Below, in pieces: positions 8,964-17,718 of a stretch of 64,000 nt of DNA; position 1 is the first letter of the stretch; each line of letters starts with the position of its first letter. Made by a program: the position numbers and the translations under genes. The DNA is taken from NCBI GenBank assembly GCA_016703745.1, contig JADJBK010000006.1, forward strand, positions 558,001 through 622,000, in the 5' to 3' direction. The stretch comes from Nitrosomonas sp. Lineage in GTDB: Bacteria > Pseudomonadota > Gammaproteobacteria > Burkholderiales > Nitrosomonadaceae. The notes below the pieces were generated by a model. That model made no database searches and was not told the DNA's origin. It worked only from the letters and a program-made list of their open reading frames with translations.

Positions 8964-9254
8964 TTACTGATTCAATTGCCTGGCTGATTTCTTCAGACTT
9001 TTGTAGAGATCAGGATATTGTGCTTTAAGCATAGCGGCAATAGCCAGGTCATCTCGTTTGACTTTAGTCAAGTCTATGCCATCAATATGCACCAGCCTGA
9101 CTAATTCTCTGACCGCTCTTGGCATTTCACGCCCACTCTCATAGCGGGATCCACCGCTCTGTGTAACACCGACTTTACTCCAGAATTCCTGCTGATTTAA
9201 TCCAAGCTTTACACGAATCTCTCTGGGGTTGGGAATATTTTTAAAAAGCTTCAT
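8964..9254 (-). CDS. small helix-turn-helix (Xre-like) protein
   Basis: A 96-residue basic protein whose segment from about 11 to 60 (IRVKLGLNQQEFWSKVGVTQSGGSRYESG split across helices) fits an Xre/Cro-type helix-turn-helix: recognition helix after QQEFWSKVGV, then a conserved RYESGRE. The C-terminal 35 residues are charged and may dimerise. It may be an autoregulated repressor. There is no toxin-like partner beside it, so an antitoxin role is not supported. It converges on the radical SAM gene, 16 bp from its stop. Confidence 0.72.
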   Translation of the reverse strand: MKLFKNIPNPREIRVKLGLNQQEFWSKVGVTQSGGSRYESGREMPRAVRELVRLVHIDGIDLTKVKRDDLAIAAMLKAQYPDLYKSLKKSARQLNQ

Positions 9255-9427
9255 AATATTTTCGCTTAATAATAATGGGTTATGATATAAAAATACTTAT
9301 TTAATAGTGATACCAGTTTTTGTAAACGTCATAAATCCACTTAACTTAAGCTTCCCATCCCCACAATAAAAGACCGCTCTACCTCCTAATCTAAATTAGA
9401 GTTGGAATAATTTATAAAATAACATTC

Positions 9428-10345
9428 TCATTGACTATGAGATTTGCATCGTAATAAAAAATTCCTGACAATCTGAATTTGTCGAGAATCCACCAACAAG
9501 GGTGCATGCCCTACACCCGGCAACTCGATAACCACGGTATCTGCGTGTCTTTCCTTCATTTTAATGGCCATCTGCGCCGGCAATATATCCGACTCTTTTC
9601 CTCTTAGCACCAGAACCGGACAATCAAGACGATCCCAATGTGTCCACAAATCAATATCTCTTACAATATCCGGTTGAAAACAAATTGAGATTGCAGGATC
9701 GTAGCGTAATGTGACCGTGCCATCGGCATTTTCCCGTGCACTATATTTCGTTATATGACGCCATTGTAAATCTGTCATTTCACCCGATACGGCTGACAAA
9801 CAGCGTAGATAGCCTTCCAGCTCATTCAGATTATTGAATTTTGGTGATTTTCCAACATATTCAGCAAACGGCCTTAATATGGTAGCGGGTAGAAAAGGGC
9901 CAATATCGCTGATCACCAGTGCCTGAATAGGGGTGGGTATATGTGTACGCGCTGCCAGCAACAGGCCAAGTAACCCGCCCATAGAAACACCTACCCAATA
10001 AAGCTTGATAGTACGGTTCTGTTTTGTACAGACATGCCTGAACAAATTCTCAAAATCAGACAGATAAACCAGGGGACTGTTATACCCCATAGCATCTGGC
10101 AGCCAGTCACTTCGGCCACGACCAACCATATCCACACCGATTACCCTGAAATCACTTTCCAGTGCTCTCGCCAGAAAATCAAAATCACGGCAATTTCGGG
10201 TCAGCCCATGTGCACACAAAACAATGTGGCAATTATCCGGATCTCCCCAATCGGTATAGGCAATTTGGTGATAATCACGGGGGTTGCTTTTGTCATCGAT
10301 GTGCGTTGGTAACTGCAGATAATGATATTGTGTATTTTGGGACAC
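9428..10345 (-). CDS. alpha/beta hydrolase
   Basis: A 305-residue alpha/beta-hydrolase-fold enzyme. The oxyanion segment CAHGLTRN, the nucleophile elbow GVSMGG, an acid in VLRGKESDILP and a catalytic histidine in GVGHAP are all present in order, giving a complete Ser-Asp-His triad. No signal peptide is seen, so it should act in the cytoplasm. Substrate cannot be read from the sequence; esterases and C-C bond hydrolases of this family look alike. It is 58 bp downstream of the YceI gene on the same strand. Confidence 0.88.
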   Translation of the reverse strand: MSQNTQYHYLQLPTHIDDKSNPRDYHQIAYTDWGDPDNCHIVLCAHGLTRNCRDFDFLARALESDFRVIGVDMVGRGRSDWLPDAMGYNSPLVYLSDFENLFRHVCTKQNRTIKLYWVGVSMGGLLGLLLAARTHIPTPIQALVISDIGPFLPATILRPFAEYVGKSPKFNNLNELEGYLRCLSAVSGEMTDLQWRHITKYSARENADGTVTLRYDPAISICFQPDIVRDIDLWTHWDRLDCPVLVLRGKESDILPAQMAIKMKERHADTVVIELPGVGHAPLLVDSRQIQIVRNFLLRCKSHSQ

Positions 10346-10403
10346 AGACGCGAACTGCTGTTTGTAGAAAATCGAACCAATTAATTACATTTTTAAATAG
10401 TTA

Positions 10404-10982
10404 TTATTTTTTATACCCTTCGACACTAATCATCAACTGGATATCATCACCCACGCCAGGCAACGCATATTTCATTCCAAAATCTGAACGTTTTAGACTG
10501 CCAACCGCATCTATTCCGCACATTGCCTTATTGTTCATCGGATTCTGTCCACACTTAAACGCGATAATAGTCAGCGTCACCGGCTTGGTAATACCCAGCA
10601 AAGTCAGATTTCCATCAATACTTTTCGGTTCATCACCTTCAAACTTCACGCTACGCGATTTATACGCTGCCACAGGAAATTCAACCGTATTGAAGAAATC
10701 AGGAGAGCGCAGGTGATCATCACGTTTTTCATGACCGGTGCTGATGGACGCGGTCTGAATCGTAATATCGACAGTACCTTGTCGATTTTCCCGATCAAAC
10801 GCAAATGTTCCACTGGTTTTGTCAAATCGTCCATGCATCGTAGAAAATCCCAAATGGCTAACTGTGAAATTCGGATAGGTATGCGTAGGATCAATATCAT
10901 AATTTTCGGCTGCCGCAACTATTTGCAAACTCAGCAACATCATCGGCAGAACAAACCAATAAGCAATCAATCGAGATATCAT
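10404..10982 (-). CDS. YceI family periplasmic lipid-binding protein
   Basis: A 192-residue protein with a cleavable signal peptide (MISRLIAYWFVLPMMLLS up to about AAA-EN) and the YceI lipocalin-like beta barrel: YDIDPTHTYPNFTVSHLGFS, FDKTSGTFAFD, GNLTLLGITKPVTL and SDFGMKYALPGVGDDIQLMI segments in family order. YceI proteins bind isoprenoid-type lipids in the periplasm; their physiological role differs between species. Two cysteines (CGQNPMNNKAMCG) could form a disulphide. It may be co-transcribed with the hydrolase downstream. Confidence 0.92.
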   Translation of the reverse strand: MISRLIAYWFVLPMMLLSLQIVAAAENYDIDPTHTYPNFTVSHLGFSTMHGRFDKTSGTFAFDRENRQGTVDITIQTASISTGHEKRDDHLRSPDFFNTVEFPVAAYKSRSVKFEGDEPKSIDGNLTLLGITKPVTLTIIAFKCGQNPMNNKAMCGIDAVGSLKRSDFGMKYALPGVGDDIQLMISVEGYKK

Positions 10983-11028
10983 GGTTTCACCTTTTAAATA
11001 TATTAAGAATTCAGGATGCTCCAGCTAT

Positions 11029-11877
11029 CTATGACAAAACAGCTCCCTCAGCATACCACGCAAGACCCACCGCAACACTCGCAACCATCATAGTCATGAG
11101 TGAAAATACCATAATTTGTATCCGGTATGATCTGGTTTGCATAATTGGCAAGTATGCTGTCGATGGAATCAATGCCATAACAGGCAGGCAATACCAGGGC
11201 AGTTTTGCCAGTACCAGTGCCGCACTAACCAGTAAAGCTGGTATTAACGAAGCCGGCAGAGTAAATGTGCGTCCGCATGACAAAGGCTGGTTTCGTACCA
11301 TTTGCAAAAATAGGTAGGCAGCACTTGCCGCGCCCATCGACAGTCCCAATTGACCAAGCAGAGCGGAAGCCCCCAAAAGCGAACAAAATCCTGCACCCAT
11401 ACCCATTCCTAATCCAGCCGCACCTGCGCGCACCGGCTGAGAAGACAGGCTATCCGTTACCCTTACCTGCCACGTAACAAATAGAGCCAACCCTGTTCCC
11501 AGAGCCAGGCTTTCCACAAGCTGTTTTGGTATCAAAATTGACCAGAATACCCACAGCGTTACTGCTGCAGCACTAGCTCCTAGAAAATAACGCACCATAC
11601 GCCAAGTTGATGGAACAATGGCAATAACCGGCGCCAATGCTCCGGCAACGATTCCCATCAGGATAATTTTCCTGGTAATGGTCAAAGACTCAAAATTAAA
11701 ATCAGCAATCAGATAAACGGTTGTACAGAACCCAGCCAATATCGCCATTCCAGACAAGTGGAGACGATCAAACAGAAATGCGGCGATCAACGCTACCAGA
11801 AATGGTGCAATCCCACTTTGTAAGATGGGATGACTCAACCAATTCATCACCTGCTCATTTATTAACTCACTGATCAT
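11029..11877 (-). CDS. multi-spanning membrane protein, unknown function
   Basis: A 282-residue, strongly hydrophobic protein with about eight or nine predicted membrane helices separated by short loops. I do not recognise the family. Helix-rich segments include FLVALIAAFLF, GIVAGALAPVIAIV, GLGMGMGAGFCSLLGASALLG (glycine-rich, split by a polar turn) and LIPALLVSAALVLA. There is no ATPase, protease or redox motif. It lies 23 bp downstream of radA on the same strand and may be read through from it. Role not assigned. Confidence 0.7.
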   Translation of the reverse strand: MISELINEQVMNWLSHPILQSGIAPFLVALIAAFLFDRLHLSGMAILAGFCTTVYLIADFNFESLTITRKIILMGIVAGALAPVIAIVPSTWRMVRYFLGASAAAVTLWVFWSILIPKQLVESLALGTGLALFVTWQVRVTDSLSSQPVRAGAAGLGMGMGAGFCSLLGASALLGQLGLSMGAASAAYLFLQMVRNQPLSCGRTFTLPASLIPALLVSAALVLAKLPWYCLPVMALIPSTAYLPIMQTRSYRIQIMVFSLMTMMVASVAVGLAWYAEGAVLS

Positions 11878-11900
11878 AAAATTTAAAAGCGTCTAGTAAA

Positions 11901-13259
11901 TTATGAAAGATTGCGCACATGATTAACTGCCTCTTCAATGCGCTCTACCGCAAAAATCTCAATCCCTTCAATTGGCAGTTTGAACTGGTTGGCTTTCGGA
12001 ATAATAGCGCGGGAAAATCCCAGCTTGGCAGCCTCCTTGAGTCGCTCCTGTCCGCGTTGTACCGGGCGGACTTCTCCAGCCAGTCCAATTTCACCAAACA
12101 CCACCAATTTTTCAGGCAATGCCCTGTTTTTCAAAGAAGAAACAATTGCCAGTAATACGGCGAGATCCGCCCCTGGCTCACTAATTTTTACCCCACCCAC
12201 TGCATTAATAAAAATATCCTGATCAAAACAGGCCATACCGGTATGACGATGCAATACCGCCAGCAGCATAGCCAGTCGATTCAGTTCTAACCCCACACTT
12301 AGACGGCGAGAATTGGGCGCGTGCGTTTCATTTACCAATGCCTGGATTTCCACCAATAATGGACGCGTACCCTCTTGTGTCACCATCACACAAGTGCCCG
12401 GTACCACACTGCTGTGATGAGAGAGAAAAAGTGCGGAGGGATTGCCAACCTCACGCAAGCCCTTTTCCGTCATGGCAAACACTCCCAGCTCATTGACGGC
12501 ACCAAAGCGATTCTTGAACGCACGAATCATACGAAATGCAGAATGCGTATCACCCTCGAAATAGAGCACGGTATCAACCATATGCTCCAGCACACGCGGC
12601 CCCGCCAGAGCGCCCTCCTTGGTGACATGACCAACCAGAATAATGCTCGTGCCATTGGTCTTGGCAAAGCGGGTCAAACTAGCTGCGCATTCTCGCACTT
12701 GCGATACCGAACCTGGTGCAGCCTGCAGACTATCGGTATAAATTGTTTGAATCGAATCAATCACCGCAATTTTTGCTGGATGATGGGATAACGTAGCGAT
12801 AATAACTTCAAGCTGAATTTCAGCTAGTAGATTGACAGAATTCACATCCAATGATAAACGGCGAGCACGCAACGCGACCTGCTGAGCGGATTCTTCGCCA
12901 CTGACGTAAAGCACTGACTGTTGCTTTGACATGCGCGATAACGCTTGCAACAACAAAGTAGATTTTCCAATGCCGGGATCGCCACCCAGTAAGACCACGC
13001 CTCCTGGCACCAAACCACCACCCAGCACACGATCAAATTCAGCCAGGCCGGTGGAAAAACGTGGTGCATCTGCCGCGTCTACTTGACTCAGATTAAGTAT
13101 TTTCCCTGCTGCCGCATCCATGACAAATCGGGAGATATCTCGATTAGCCACTTCCTCTATCAGCGTATTCCACTCCTGACAATGGGGACACTGCCCCTGC
13201 CATTTGGATGTCTGACCCCCACAGCCACTACAGGTATAACATACCTTGATTCTAGCCAT
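11901..13259 (-). CDS. radA: RadA DNA branch-migration ATPase
   Basis: RecA-related ATPase that processes recombination intermediates. The product shows an N-terminal C4 zinc finger (CYTCSGC with CPHC), Walker A GGDPGIGKST, the RadA signature KNRFG (in FKNRFGAVNELG) and a C-terminal Lon-protease-like domain ending near GIEIFAVERIEEAV. I start at the ATG at 13259 (452 residues); a GTG one codon upstream is also possible. Length matches the family. It is followed by an unknown membrane protein and preceded by rfbC on the same strand. Confidence 0.97.
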   Translation of the reverse strand: MARIKVCYTCSGCGGQTSKWQGQCPHCQEWNTLIEEVANRDISRFVMDAAAGKILNLSQVDAADAPRFSTGLAEFDRVLGGGLVPGGVVLLGGDPGIGKSTLLLQALSRMSKQQSVLYVSGEESAQQVALRARRLSLDVNSVNLLAEIQLEVIIATLSHHPAKIAVIDSIQTIYTDSLQAAPGSVSQVRECAASLTRFAKTNGTSIILVGHVTKEGALAGPRVLEHMVDTVLYFEGDTHSAFRMIRAFKNRFGAVNELGVFAMTEKGLREVGNPSALFLSHHSSVVPGTCVMVTQEGTRPLLVEIQALVNETHAPNSRRLSVGLELNRLAMLLAVLHRHTGMACFDQDIFINAVGGVKISEPGADLAVLLAIVSSLKNRALPEKLVVFGEIGLAGEVRPVQRGQERLKEAAKLGFSRAIIPKANQFKLPIEGIEIFAVERIEEAVNHVRNLS

Positions 13260-13280
13260 CACCCATCCGCTTGCAGCAAA

Positions 13281-13841
13281 TCAAACAGCTTCTTCGTATA
13301 CATCCGCATGCTCAAATAATTTACCCTGCATATCTTTCATAGAAAGCACCGGTTCAGACTCAACCGGCCAGTCTATCGCCAAAGTTGGGTCATTCCACAA
13401 GATACAGCGCTCATATTCCGGCGCCCAGTAGTCAGTAGTTTGATATAAAAATTCCGCGAACTCCGAAAGTACCACAAAACCATGTGCAAACCCCTCGGGA
13501 ACCCAGAGCTGTTTTTTATTTTCTGCGCTCAGAATATCCCCCACCCATTGCCCAAAAGTGAGGGAATGACGTCGCAGATCCACCGCCACATCAAACACCT
13601 CTCCCGCTGCCACCCGTACCAGTTTGCCCTGGGGTTGCTTGATCTGATAATGTAACCCACGCAAAACATTTTTGACCGAACGCGAATGATTGGCCTGCAC
13701 AAAATTTACAGACCGTTTAATTCCGGCAACAAACTCAAGCTGGTTATAGCTTTCAAAAAAGAAACCACGCTCATCTCCAAATACGCGTGGCTCAATCAAG
13801 CAAACATCCGGTATTTTTAGTGTCACTATTCTCATGAGCAA
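13281..13841 (-). CDS. rfbC: dTDP-4-dehydrorhamnose 3,5-epimerase
   Basis: Third enzyme of dTDP-L-rhamnose synthesis, supplying sugar for lipopolysaccharide or exopolysaccharide. The 186-residue cupin shows the family blocks LIEPRVFGDERGFFFESYN, LRGLHYQ (catalytic histidine), GKLVRVAAGEVFDVAVDLR and WVPEGFAHGFVVLS. Two in-frame methionines (MLM) leave the exact start open by two codons. The other rml genes are not adjacent, so it is a detached member of the pathway, 21 bp upstream of radA. Confidence 0.95.
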   Translation of the reverse strand: MLMRIVTLKIPDVCLIEPRVFGDERGFFFESYNQLEFVAGIKRSVNFVQANHSRSVKNVLRGLHYQIKQPQGKLVRVAAGEVFDVAVDLRRHSLTFGQWVGDILSAENKKQLWVPEGFAHGFVVLSEFAEFLYQTTDYWAPEYERCILWNDPTLAIDWPVESEPVLSMKDMQGKLFEHADVYEEAV

Positions 13842-13955
13842 GCTCCAAATTCAATTACGGTCCTGATTCTGCCCAATGGCTAACTATGACCAAATACTGG
13901 TAAAATATGCGCACTTACGATGACTGTTAGTAGTTAGTAATTAGCACATAGACAG

Positions 13956-14048
13956 GGAGAGGTACCGAAGTGGCCATAACGGCGCTGACTCGAAATCAGA
14001 TGGTCGGGTTTTCCCGGCACGTGGGTTCGAATCCCACCCTCTCCGCCA
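13956..14048 (+). tRNA. tRNA-Ser (anticodon CGA)
   Basis: A 93-base class II tRNA. Acceptor arms GGAGAGG (13956-13962) and CCTCTCC (14038-14044) pair perfectly, with discriminator G and encoded CCA. The anticodon loop CTCGAAA gives CGA, decoding UCG. A long variable arm (GGTCGGGTTTTCCCGGC region) and the T loop GGGTTCGAATCCC fit serine tRNA. An integrase stub begins 166 bp beyond its 3' end, so the gene may once have served as an integration site. Confidence 0.97.
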
Positions 14049-14532
14049 ACTATGCCCCAGCAGTCGCCCACAGTTGCCAAATATACCCTTATAAATAAAT
14101 AGTTTCAATAGATTTAAGATAGCACTGGGCAACAGCGGGAAATGTGGGTAACAAGATTAAAATGCGGGCAATATTGAGGGTAAGTTCAAGTACTTCTGAA
14201 AACTTATCCTTATATGAAACTCACAGATACAACAATCAAGGCAGCAAAGCCCAAAGAGAAATCTCGCTGCTCTGCCTTACCATGGCAGATGATATAACAG
14301 CAGATAGATGGTCATTATAGGGCATCTCTAAAAATCCACATTTCATTACAATACATTTAGAAATACCTTCTGTTTGCAACCCATGCCTATTTACTGTTTT
14401 CCGGCCATTTCCAACAAAAGGCTACCTCACATAAACTTCACAAAATCAATGCTAGAATCCGGAATAATTCTCAATAAAGATTAAATAACTTCATTGTTTT
14501 TATTAATCCAGATAACCACTTATACTCAAATT
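14049..14532. other. gene-poor stretch downstream of tRNA-Ser
   Basis: No intact gene. It holds the integrase stub at 14214-14297 and otherwise AT-rich sequence leading to the DUF2490 gene. I see no second copy of the tRNA 3' end that would mark the far side of an integrated element. Confidence 0.6.
14214..14297 (+). pseudogene. N-terminal stub of a phage/island integrase
   Basis: An ATG opens 27 codons beginning MKLTDTTIKAAKPKEKS, which is the typical opening of P4-type tyrosine integrases (SAM-like arm-binding domain), then shifts into unrelated residues and stops. Nothing of the catalytic domain (R-HxxR-Y) follows. Its place just past a tRNA 3' end fits the usual integrase position of a tRNA-targeted island. 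I infer an eroded integration event. Confidence 0.55.
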
Positions 14533-15261
14533 ATGCTGAAATCGATCAAATATTGGCCAGTCCTGGCTACGCTTGGTTTATTGTCCACTTCTGCTGCAGC
14601 TGAGAATATAGAAGAAGATTTTCAGACTTGGGGTGTTTTCGTCGCAACGGGTAGCTTTGGCGCCATCAATCCGGATTGGAAAAATTTCAAATACTGGGTA
14701 GAGGGGCAAGGCAGGTTTGGCAACGATACTTCCCGCTTCTCCCAAGGCATGGTACGCAACGGTCTCGGTTATGCAGTCAATGACAAAACCAGCGTCTGGC
14801 TTGGTCATGCGTGGGTACCCACCAGCTTGCCGTTTGCTGCCAGAAAAGCATTTGACGAGCACCGTATCTGGCAGCAACTCCTGTGGAGCGACAAATTTTC
14901 ATTCGGTACGCTTACTAGTCGCACTCGCCTGGAGCAACGCTTCTTCAGCGGCCTTCCCAGATCGGAAGATACAGGTTATCGCTTCCGTCAGTTTATCAAA
15001 CTGTCCATTCCCCTGCCCTCTATTTCACCCGCTTTTGGGCTGGCATTCTATGATGAATTATTTATCAACCTGAACAATACTGATTCCGGTCTGCGTGACG
15101 GATTTGCCCTGAATCGTGGATTCGCCGGGGTGTTCTACCGCCTCAATCAGCATACCGTTTTCGAGATTGGCTACCTTAACCAGTTTATTAACACCAAAAA
15201 AAATCCGCGACCAGATCTCATGCAGCATATTCTGGCAGTACAGCTCTTTATGAATTTTTAA
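14533..15261 (+). CDS. DUF2490 family outer-membrane protein
   Basis: A 242-residue protein starting at the ATG at 14533 (MLKSIKYWPVLATLGLLS, signal peptide ending near SAAAEN); an upstream in-frame ATG at 14494 would put 13 polar residues ahead of the signal and is less likely. The mature part is rich in alternating aromatic beta strands (RFRQFIKLSIPLP, GVFYRLNQHTVFEIGYLNQF) and ends LFMNF with a terminal phenylalanine, as outer-membrane barrels do. It fits DUF2490, which has no assigned function. It converges on the TlpA-like gene with 5 bp between stops. Confidence 0.8.
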   Translation: MLKSIKYWPVLATLGLLSTSAAAENIEEDFQTWGVFVATGSFGAINPDWKNFKYWVEGQGRFGNDTSRFSQGMVRNGLGYAVNDKTSVWLGHAWVPTSLPFAARKAFDEHRIWQQLLWSDKFSFGTLTSRTRLEQRFFSGLPRSEDTGYRFRQFIKLSIPLPSISPAFGLAFYDELFINLNNTDSGLRDGFALNRGFAGVFYRLNQHTVFEIGYLNQFINTKKNPRPDLMQHILAVQLFMNF

Positions 15262-15266
15262 TGATT

Positions 15267-15758
15267 TCAAAGTGTTGGTCTTTCAAACCAGGCATGCAGG
15301 ATTTCCTCGTTGACAATACCCAGATGTTTGAACTGCTTTCCCTGCGCATCAACGAAGAGGGTTAACGGCAGTTCGCCACGCCAGCCTTTATCTACATCCC
15401 GGTAAATTATTTCGGGAAAAGATTCGCCAAACACCCAAGTGTAGGCTAATCGAAGATCGTGTTCGGCCAGAGTTTTCCAGACGATTTTCTCATCCAGAAA
15501 GGGGTCGGTCGCCACTACCACGATTGCTTGTTCAGGATATTTTTTCTGTAATTTTCCCAGCATAGTCAACTCTTCCATGCAGTAGGTGCAGGTTTCCGAC
15601 CAGAATACCATCAAAAAAGGTTTTCCGGCATTCTGGGCCAGAATCTGCGCAAAGCTGCCTTTCACGAAAGGGTGAATTGTCGCCGATTGAGGATTGGCAA
15701 AACAGGCTGGTGCCAGCCACAACACAGCAAGCATAAGATAGATCATCCACTTTTTCAT
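15267..15758 (-). CDS. periplasmic thioredoxin-like (TlpA/ResA type) protein
   Basis: A 163-residue protein with a signal peptide (1-21, ending ACFA) and a thioredoxin fold carrying the active-site pair CTYC (Cys57, Cys60) in FWSETCTYC, and a cis-proline segment ELPLTLFVDAQG. Such proteins reduce disulphides or deliver reductant to metal-site assembly in the periplasm. It lies 26 bp downstream of the Asp-box lipoprotein gene on the same strand, so the two are probably co-transcribed. That partner has several cysteines and may be its client, which is inference. Confidence 0.85.
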   Translation of the reverse strand: MKKWMIYLMLAVLWLAPACFANPQSATIHPFVKGSFAQILAQNAGKPFLMVFWSETCTYCMEELTMLGKLQKKYPEQAIVVVATDPFLDEKIVWKTLAEHDLRLAYTWVFGESFPEIIYRDVDKGWRGELPLTLFVDAQGKQFKHLGIVNEEILHAWFERPTL

Positions 15759-15784
15759 TTTTGGCCTCTATAAATAGTCGTAGA

Positions 15785-17083
15785 TCAGAAGTGCTGCATG
15801 GCCAGTTCTTCACGTTTGCCATCCTTGCTTTGTGTCCACACAACCAGAAATTTATTCCCGGCAGCTACCACACGTGGAAATGCCGCTCTGATACCTGACG
15901 CAGAAAGTTTGACCGGCTCGGTAAACGTTCCATTACGCAACCGTTCTGCGGCATAGATTGCTAATCCATCATCAGTAAGGGCATCCCATACCACTACCAG
16001 CCTGCCATTAGCGTCGATCGCGATATCGCCATGCAGCCCGGTGTCATCTCCCATTCTTTCAGGTTGCGCCCAGTTTTTGCCGCCATCATCGCTATGTAGA
16101 TAATAAATTCCACTCTGCTCGGGCAATCCCGTCCCAATGACCGCATGAACGGATTGATCATTCTTACCGGAACCGAAAGCCATGCCACCACCAACATGCG
16201 GACAACCTTCAAAAAACCAGTTGAATTCACCTACTGTTCCGAGATGCTGCCATTCCTGCCCGCGCAGAACGCCCATCGACATGTCAGACGGCTGCTTATC
16301 CCGATACAGCACATAGAGCGCATCCTTATGCAATCGAGCGGCCGTCCAGCAGCAGGCGCAGGTTACATCGTCCAGCGTAACGTTCTGACTCCAGTTTTTG
16401 CCACCATCCCTGGAAAAAGCATGGCGCATACCCTGTGTACCCTTAATCTGCGAAGGTCCATTACGACTGTCGAGCCATACTGCATGCATCTGTTTTCCAT
16501 TACCATCCACCGAAAAAAAAGCGTGCGAACCTTCTTGCCAGTCAGCTGGGCTGGCGCCAGGCTGCCAGTGTTGGCCACCATCGGCAGAATACGCCACTGC
16601 CATGGGGCCACGGCCAAATGGCGCCGCCTCCTTAAAGCTCGTCCAAAAAGCCAGCAAGTTATTACCGGAAACCGCAAGGCGTGCGTCGTTACTGCGTGTC
16701 AGCAATGGAGCAAAGGTTTGGCCGGCATCAACCGCAACCGGTTGCGACCAGCTCTTGCCACCATCTCGGGAAGCTTGGAGCACCAAAGATTGCGCTTCAT
16801 CTTCGCGTTCTCCCAACAGCAGATAGATTTTCCCATTTTTCTCAACGACATCGAGACTAATCACCCCGTTTGGCTTAGGCGGCATTTTTTGAGCGCGATG
16901 GTTATGCTCCCCTTCCTTCACGGCACCCGGTGCATCCGCTCTACCAACCTCCGAGGATGCTGTCGACCTGTTTTCAGCCAGTATGTCCGTCTTGGGCAAA
17001 TTAGATGATGCACAACCCGAAACCACCAGTAACGCCAGTAAAAAAACAGCTATTTCTGTTACCTGCACTATGATCGTTTTCAT
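15785..17083 (-). CDS. Asp-box (sialidase-fold) lipoprotein with conserved-looking cysteines
   Basis: A 432-residue beta-propeller protein. I start at the ATG at 17083 because GGAGGGG stands five bases before it; another ATG four codons upstream lacks such a site. A lipobox VSGC gives a lipidated Cys24. Four Asp boxes (SxDxGxxW) are visible: SRDGGKSW 105-112, SADGGQHW 166-173, SRDGGKNW 224-231, SDDGGKNW 331-338. The catalytic arginine triad of true sialidases is not evident, so glycosidase activity is doubtful. Unusually it holds TCACCW (241-246) and FEGCPH (291-296), which could bind metal or form disulphides. Followed by a TlpA-like gene. Confidence 0.82.
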   Translation of the reverse strand: MKTIIVQVTEIAVFLLALLVVSGCASSNLPKTDILAENRSTASSEVGRADAPGAVKEGEHNHRAQKMPPKPNGVISLDVVEKNGKIYLLLGEREDEAQSLVLQASRDGGKSWSQPVAVDAGQTFAPLLTRSNDARLAVSGNNLLAFWTSFKEAAPFGRGPMAVAYSADGGQHWQPGASPADWQEGSHAFFSVDGNGKQMHAVWLDSRNGPSQIKGTQGMRHAFSRDGGKNWSQNVTLDDVTCACCWTAARLHKDALYVLYRDKQPSDMSMGVLRGQEWQHLGTVGEFNWFFEGCPHVGGGMAFGSGKNDQSVHAVIGTGLPEQSGIYYLHSDDGGKNWAQPERMGDDTGLHGDIAIDANGRLVVVWDALTDDGLAIYAAERLRNGTFTEPVKLSASGIRAAFPRVVAAGNKFLVVWTQSKDGKREELAMQHF

Positions 17084-17216
17084 CAACCCCTCCATTTAAT
17101 TGGTTTTGTCTGGAACAAGTCATTCTATAGTGCATCCGTTACCAGTCAATGCGACAAATTGTCGCACGGCCATATCAAAGAAATGCACACCAGTGATATC
17201 TGCGGGAGAGACTTAA

Positions 17217-17643
17217 GGAGCCTCTGATCGATAACCGATCACCGATATAATTCTGCATCAAACTTTTTCGAGAAGCCATTCATGAAACCTTACCAACAGA
17301 TGAGTTTTGCTGATGCCGAATACGCCAATAAGGGCAAAGTCACGCGCCGCGAGAAGTTTCTCGATCAACTTGACGGGTTATTGCCTTGGCAGGCCATGAT
17401 TGATGTTATTGAACCACACTATGCGCCAGGCAATGGGCGTGGCCGCAAACCATTTGCCCTGGAATTGATGCTGCGCGCGCATGTTGCGCAAATTATCTAC
17501 AACTATTCCGATCCGGGCATGGAAGATGCGCTGTATGAGATTGAATCACTGCGCCGTTTTTGCGGCATTCGTCTGGAAGCCGTGCCGGATGAAAGCACCA
17601 TTTTGCAATTTCGGCATTTACTGGAAAAATACGGGTTGATGGG
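17217..17643 (+). mobile_element. truncated IS5-group insertion sequence, left part
   Basis: The left end (GGAGCCTCTGA at 17217-17227) and the following non-coding leader and transposase start match the complete copy at 55882-57074 almost base for base up to about 17643, then homology stops abruptly. About 430 of roughly 1,190 bp remain, and the right end is missing. It is flanked on its right by a 35-bp repeat that also lies to the right of the complete copy. Confidence 0.9.
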
Positions 17644-17695
17644 TAACCGTTCCTCGCCGCTGTGCTGTTCGACGCAGTTTTTTAACGGATCTTAA
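17282..17695 (+). pseudogene. truncated IS5-group transposase
   Basis: The first 120 codons match the intact transposase at 55947-56945, with P for L at residue 102 and Y for H at 117. The frame then runs through 17 unrelated codons to a stop. All three DDE catalytic residues lie in the missing part (D145, D222, E280 of the full copy), so this protein cannot transpose. It ends 16 bp from the convergent bactofilin stop. Confidence 0.92.
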
Positions 17696-17718
17696 GACCC
17701 GTATCCTGATTTTAGTCA
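17684..17718. repeat. 35-bp palindromic repeat, copy 1 (imperfect palindrome)
   Basis: Matches 57109-57143 at 33 of 35 positions. The core ACGGATCTTAAGACCCGT (17685-17702) is an 18-base palindrome with one broken pair; the other copy is perfect. Its right end covers the stop codon and last aspartate codon of the bactofilin gene. Both copies lie 36-41 bp to the right of an IS5-group sequence. Confidence 0.75.

Noticed and set aside
14310..14345. Possible insertion-sequence end (GGGCATCTCTAAAAAT)
   Set aside because: No partner end or transposase fragment found nearby; too short to support.
16145..17008. 287-codon plus-strand frame opposite the Asp-box lipoprotein
   Set aside because: Antisense shadow; the minus-strand gene has lipobox, Asp boxes and ribosome site.
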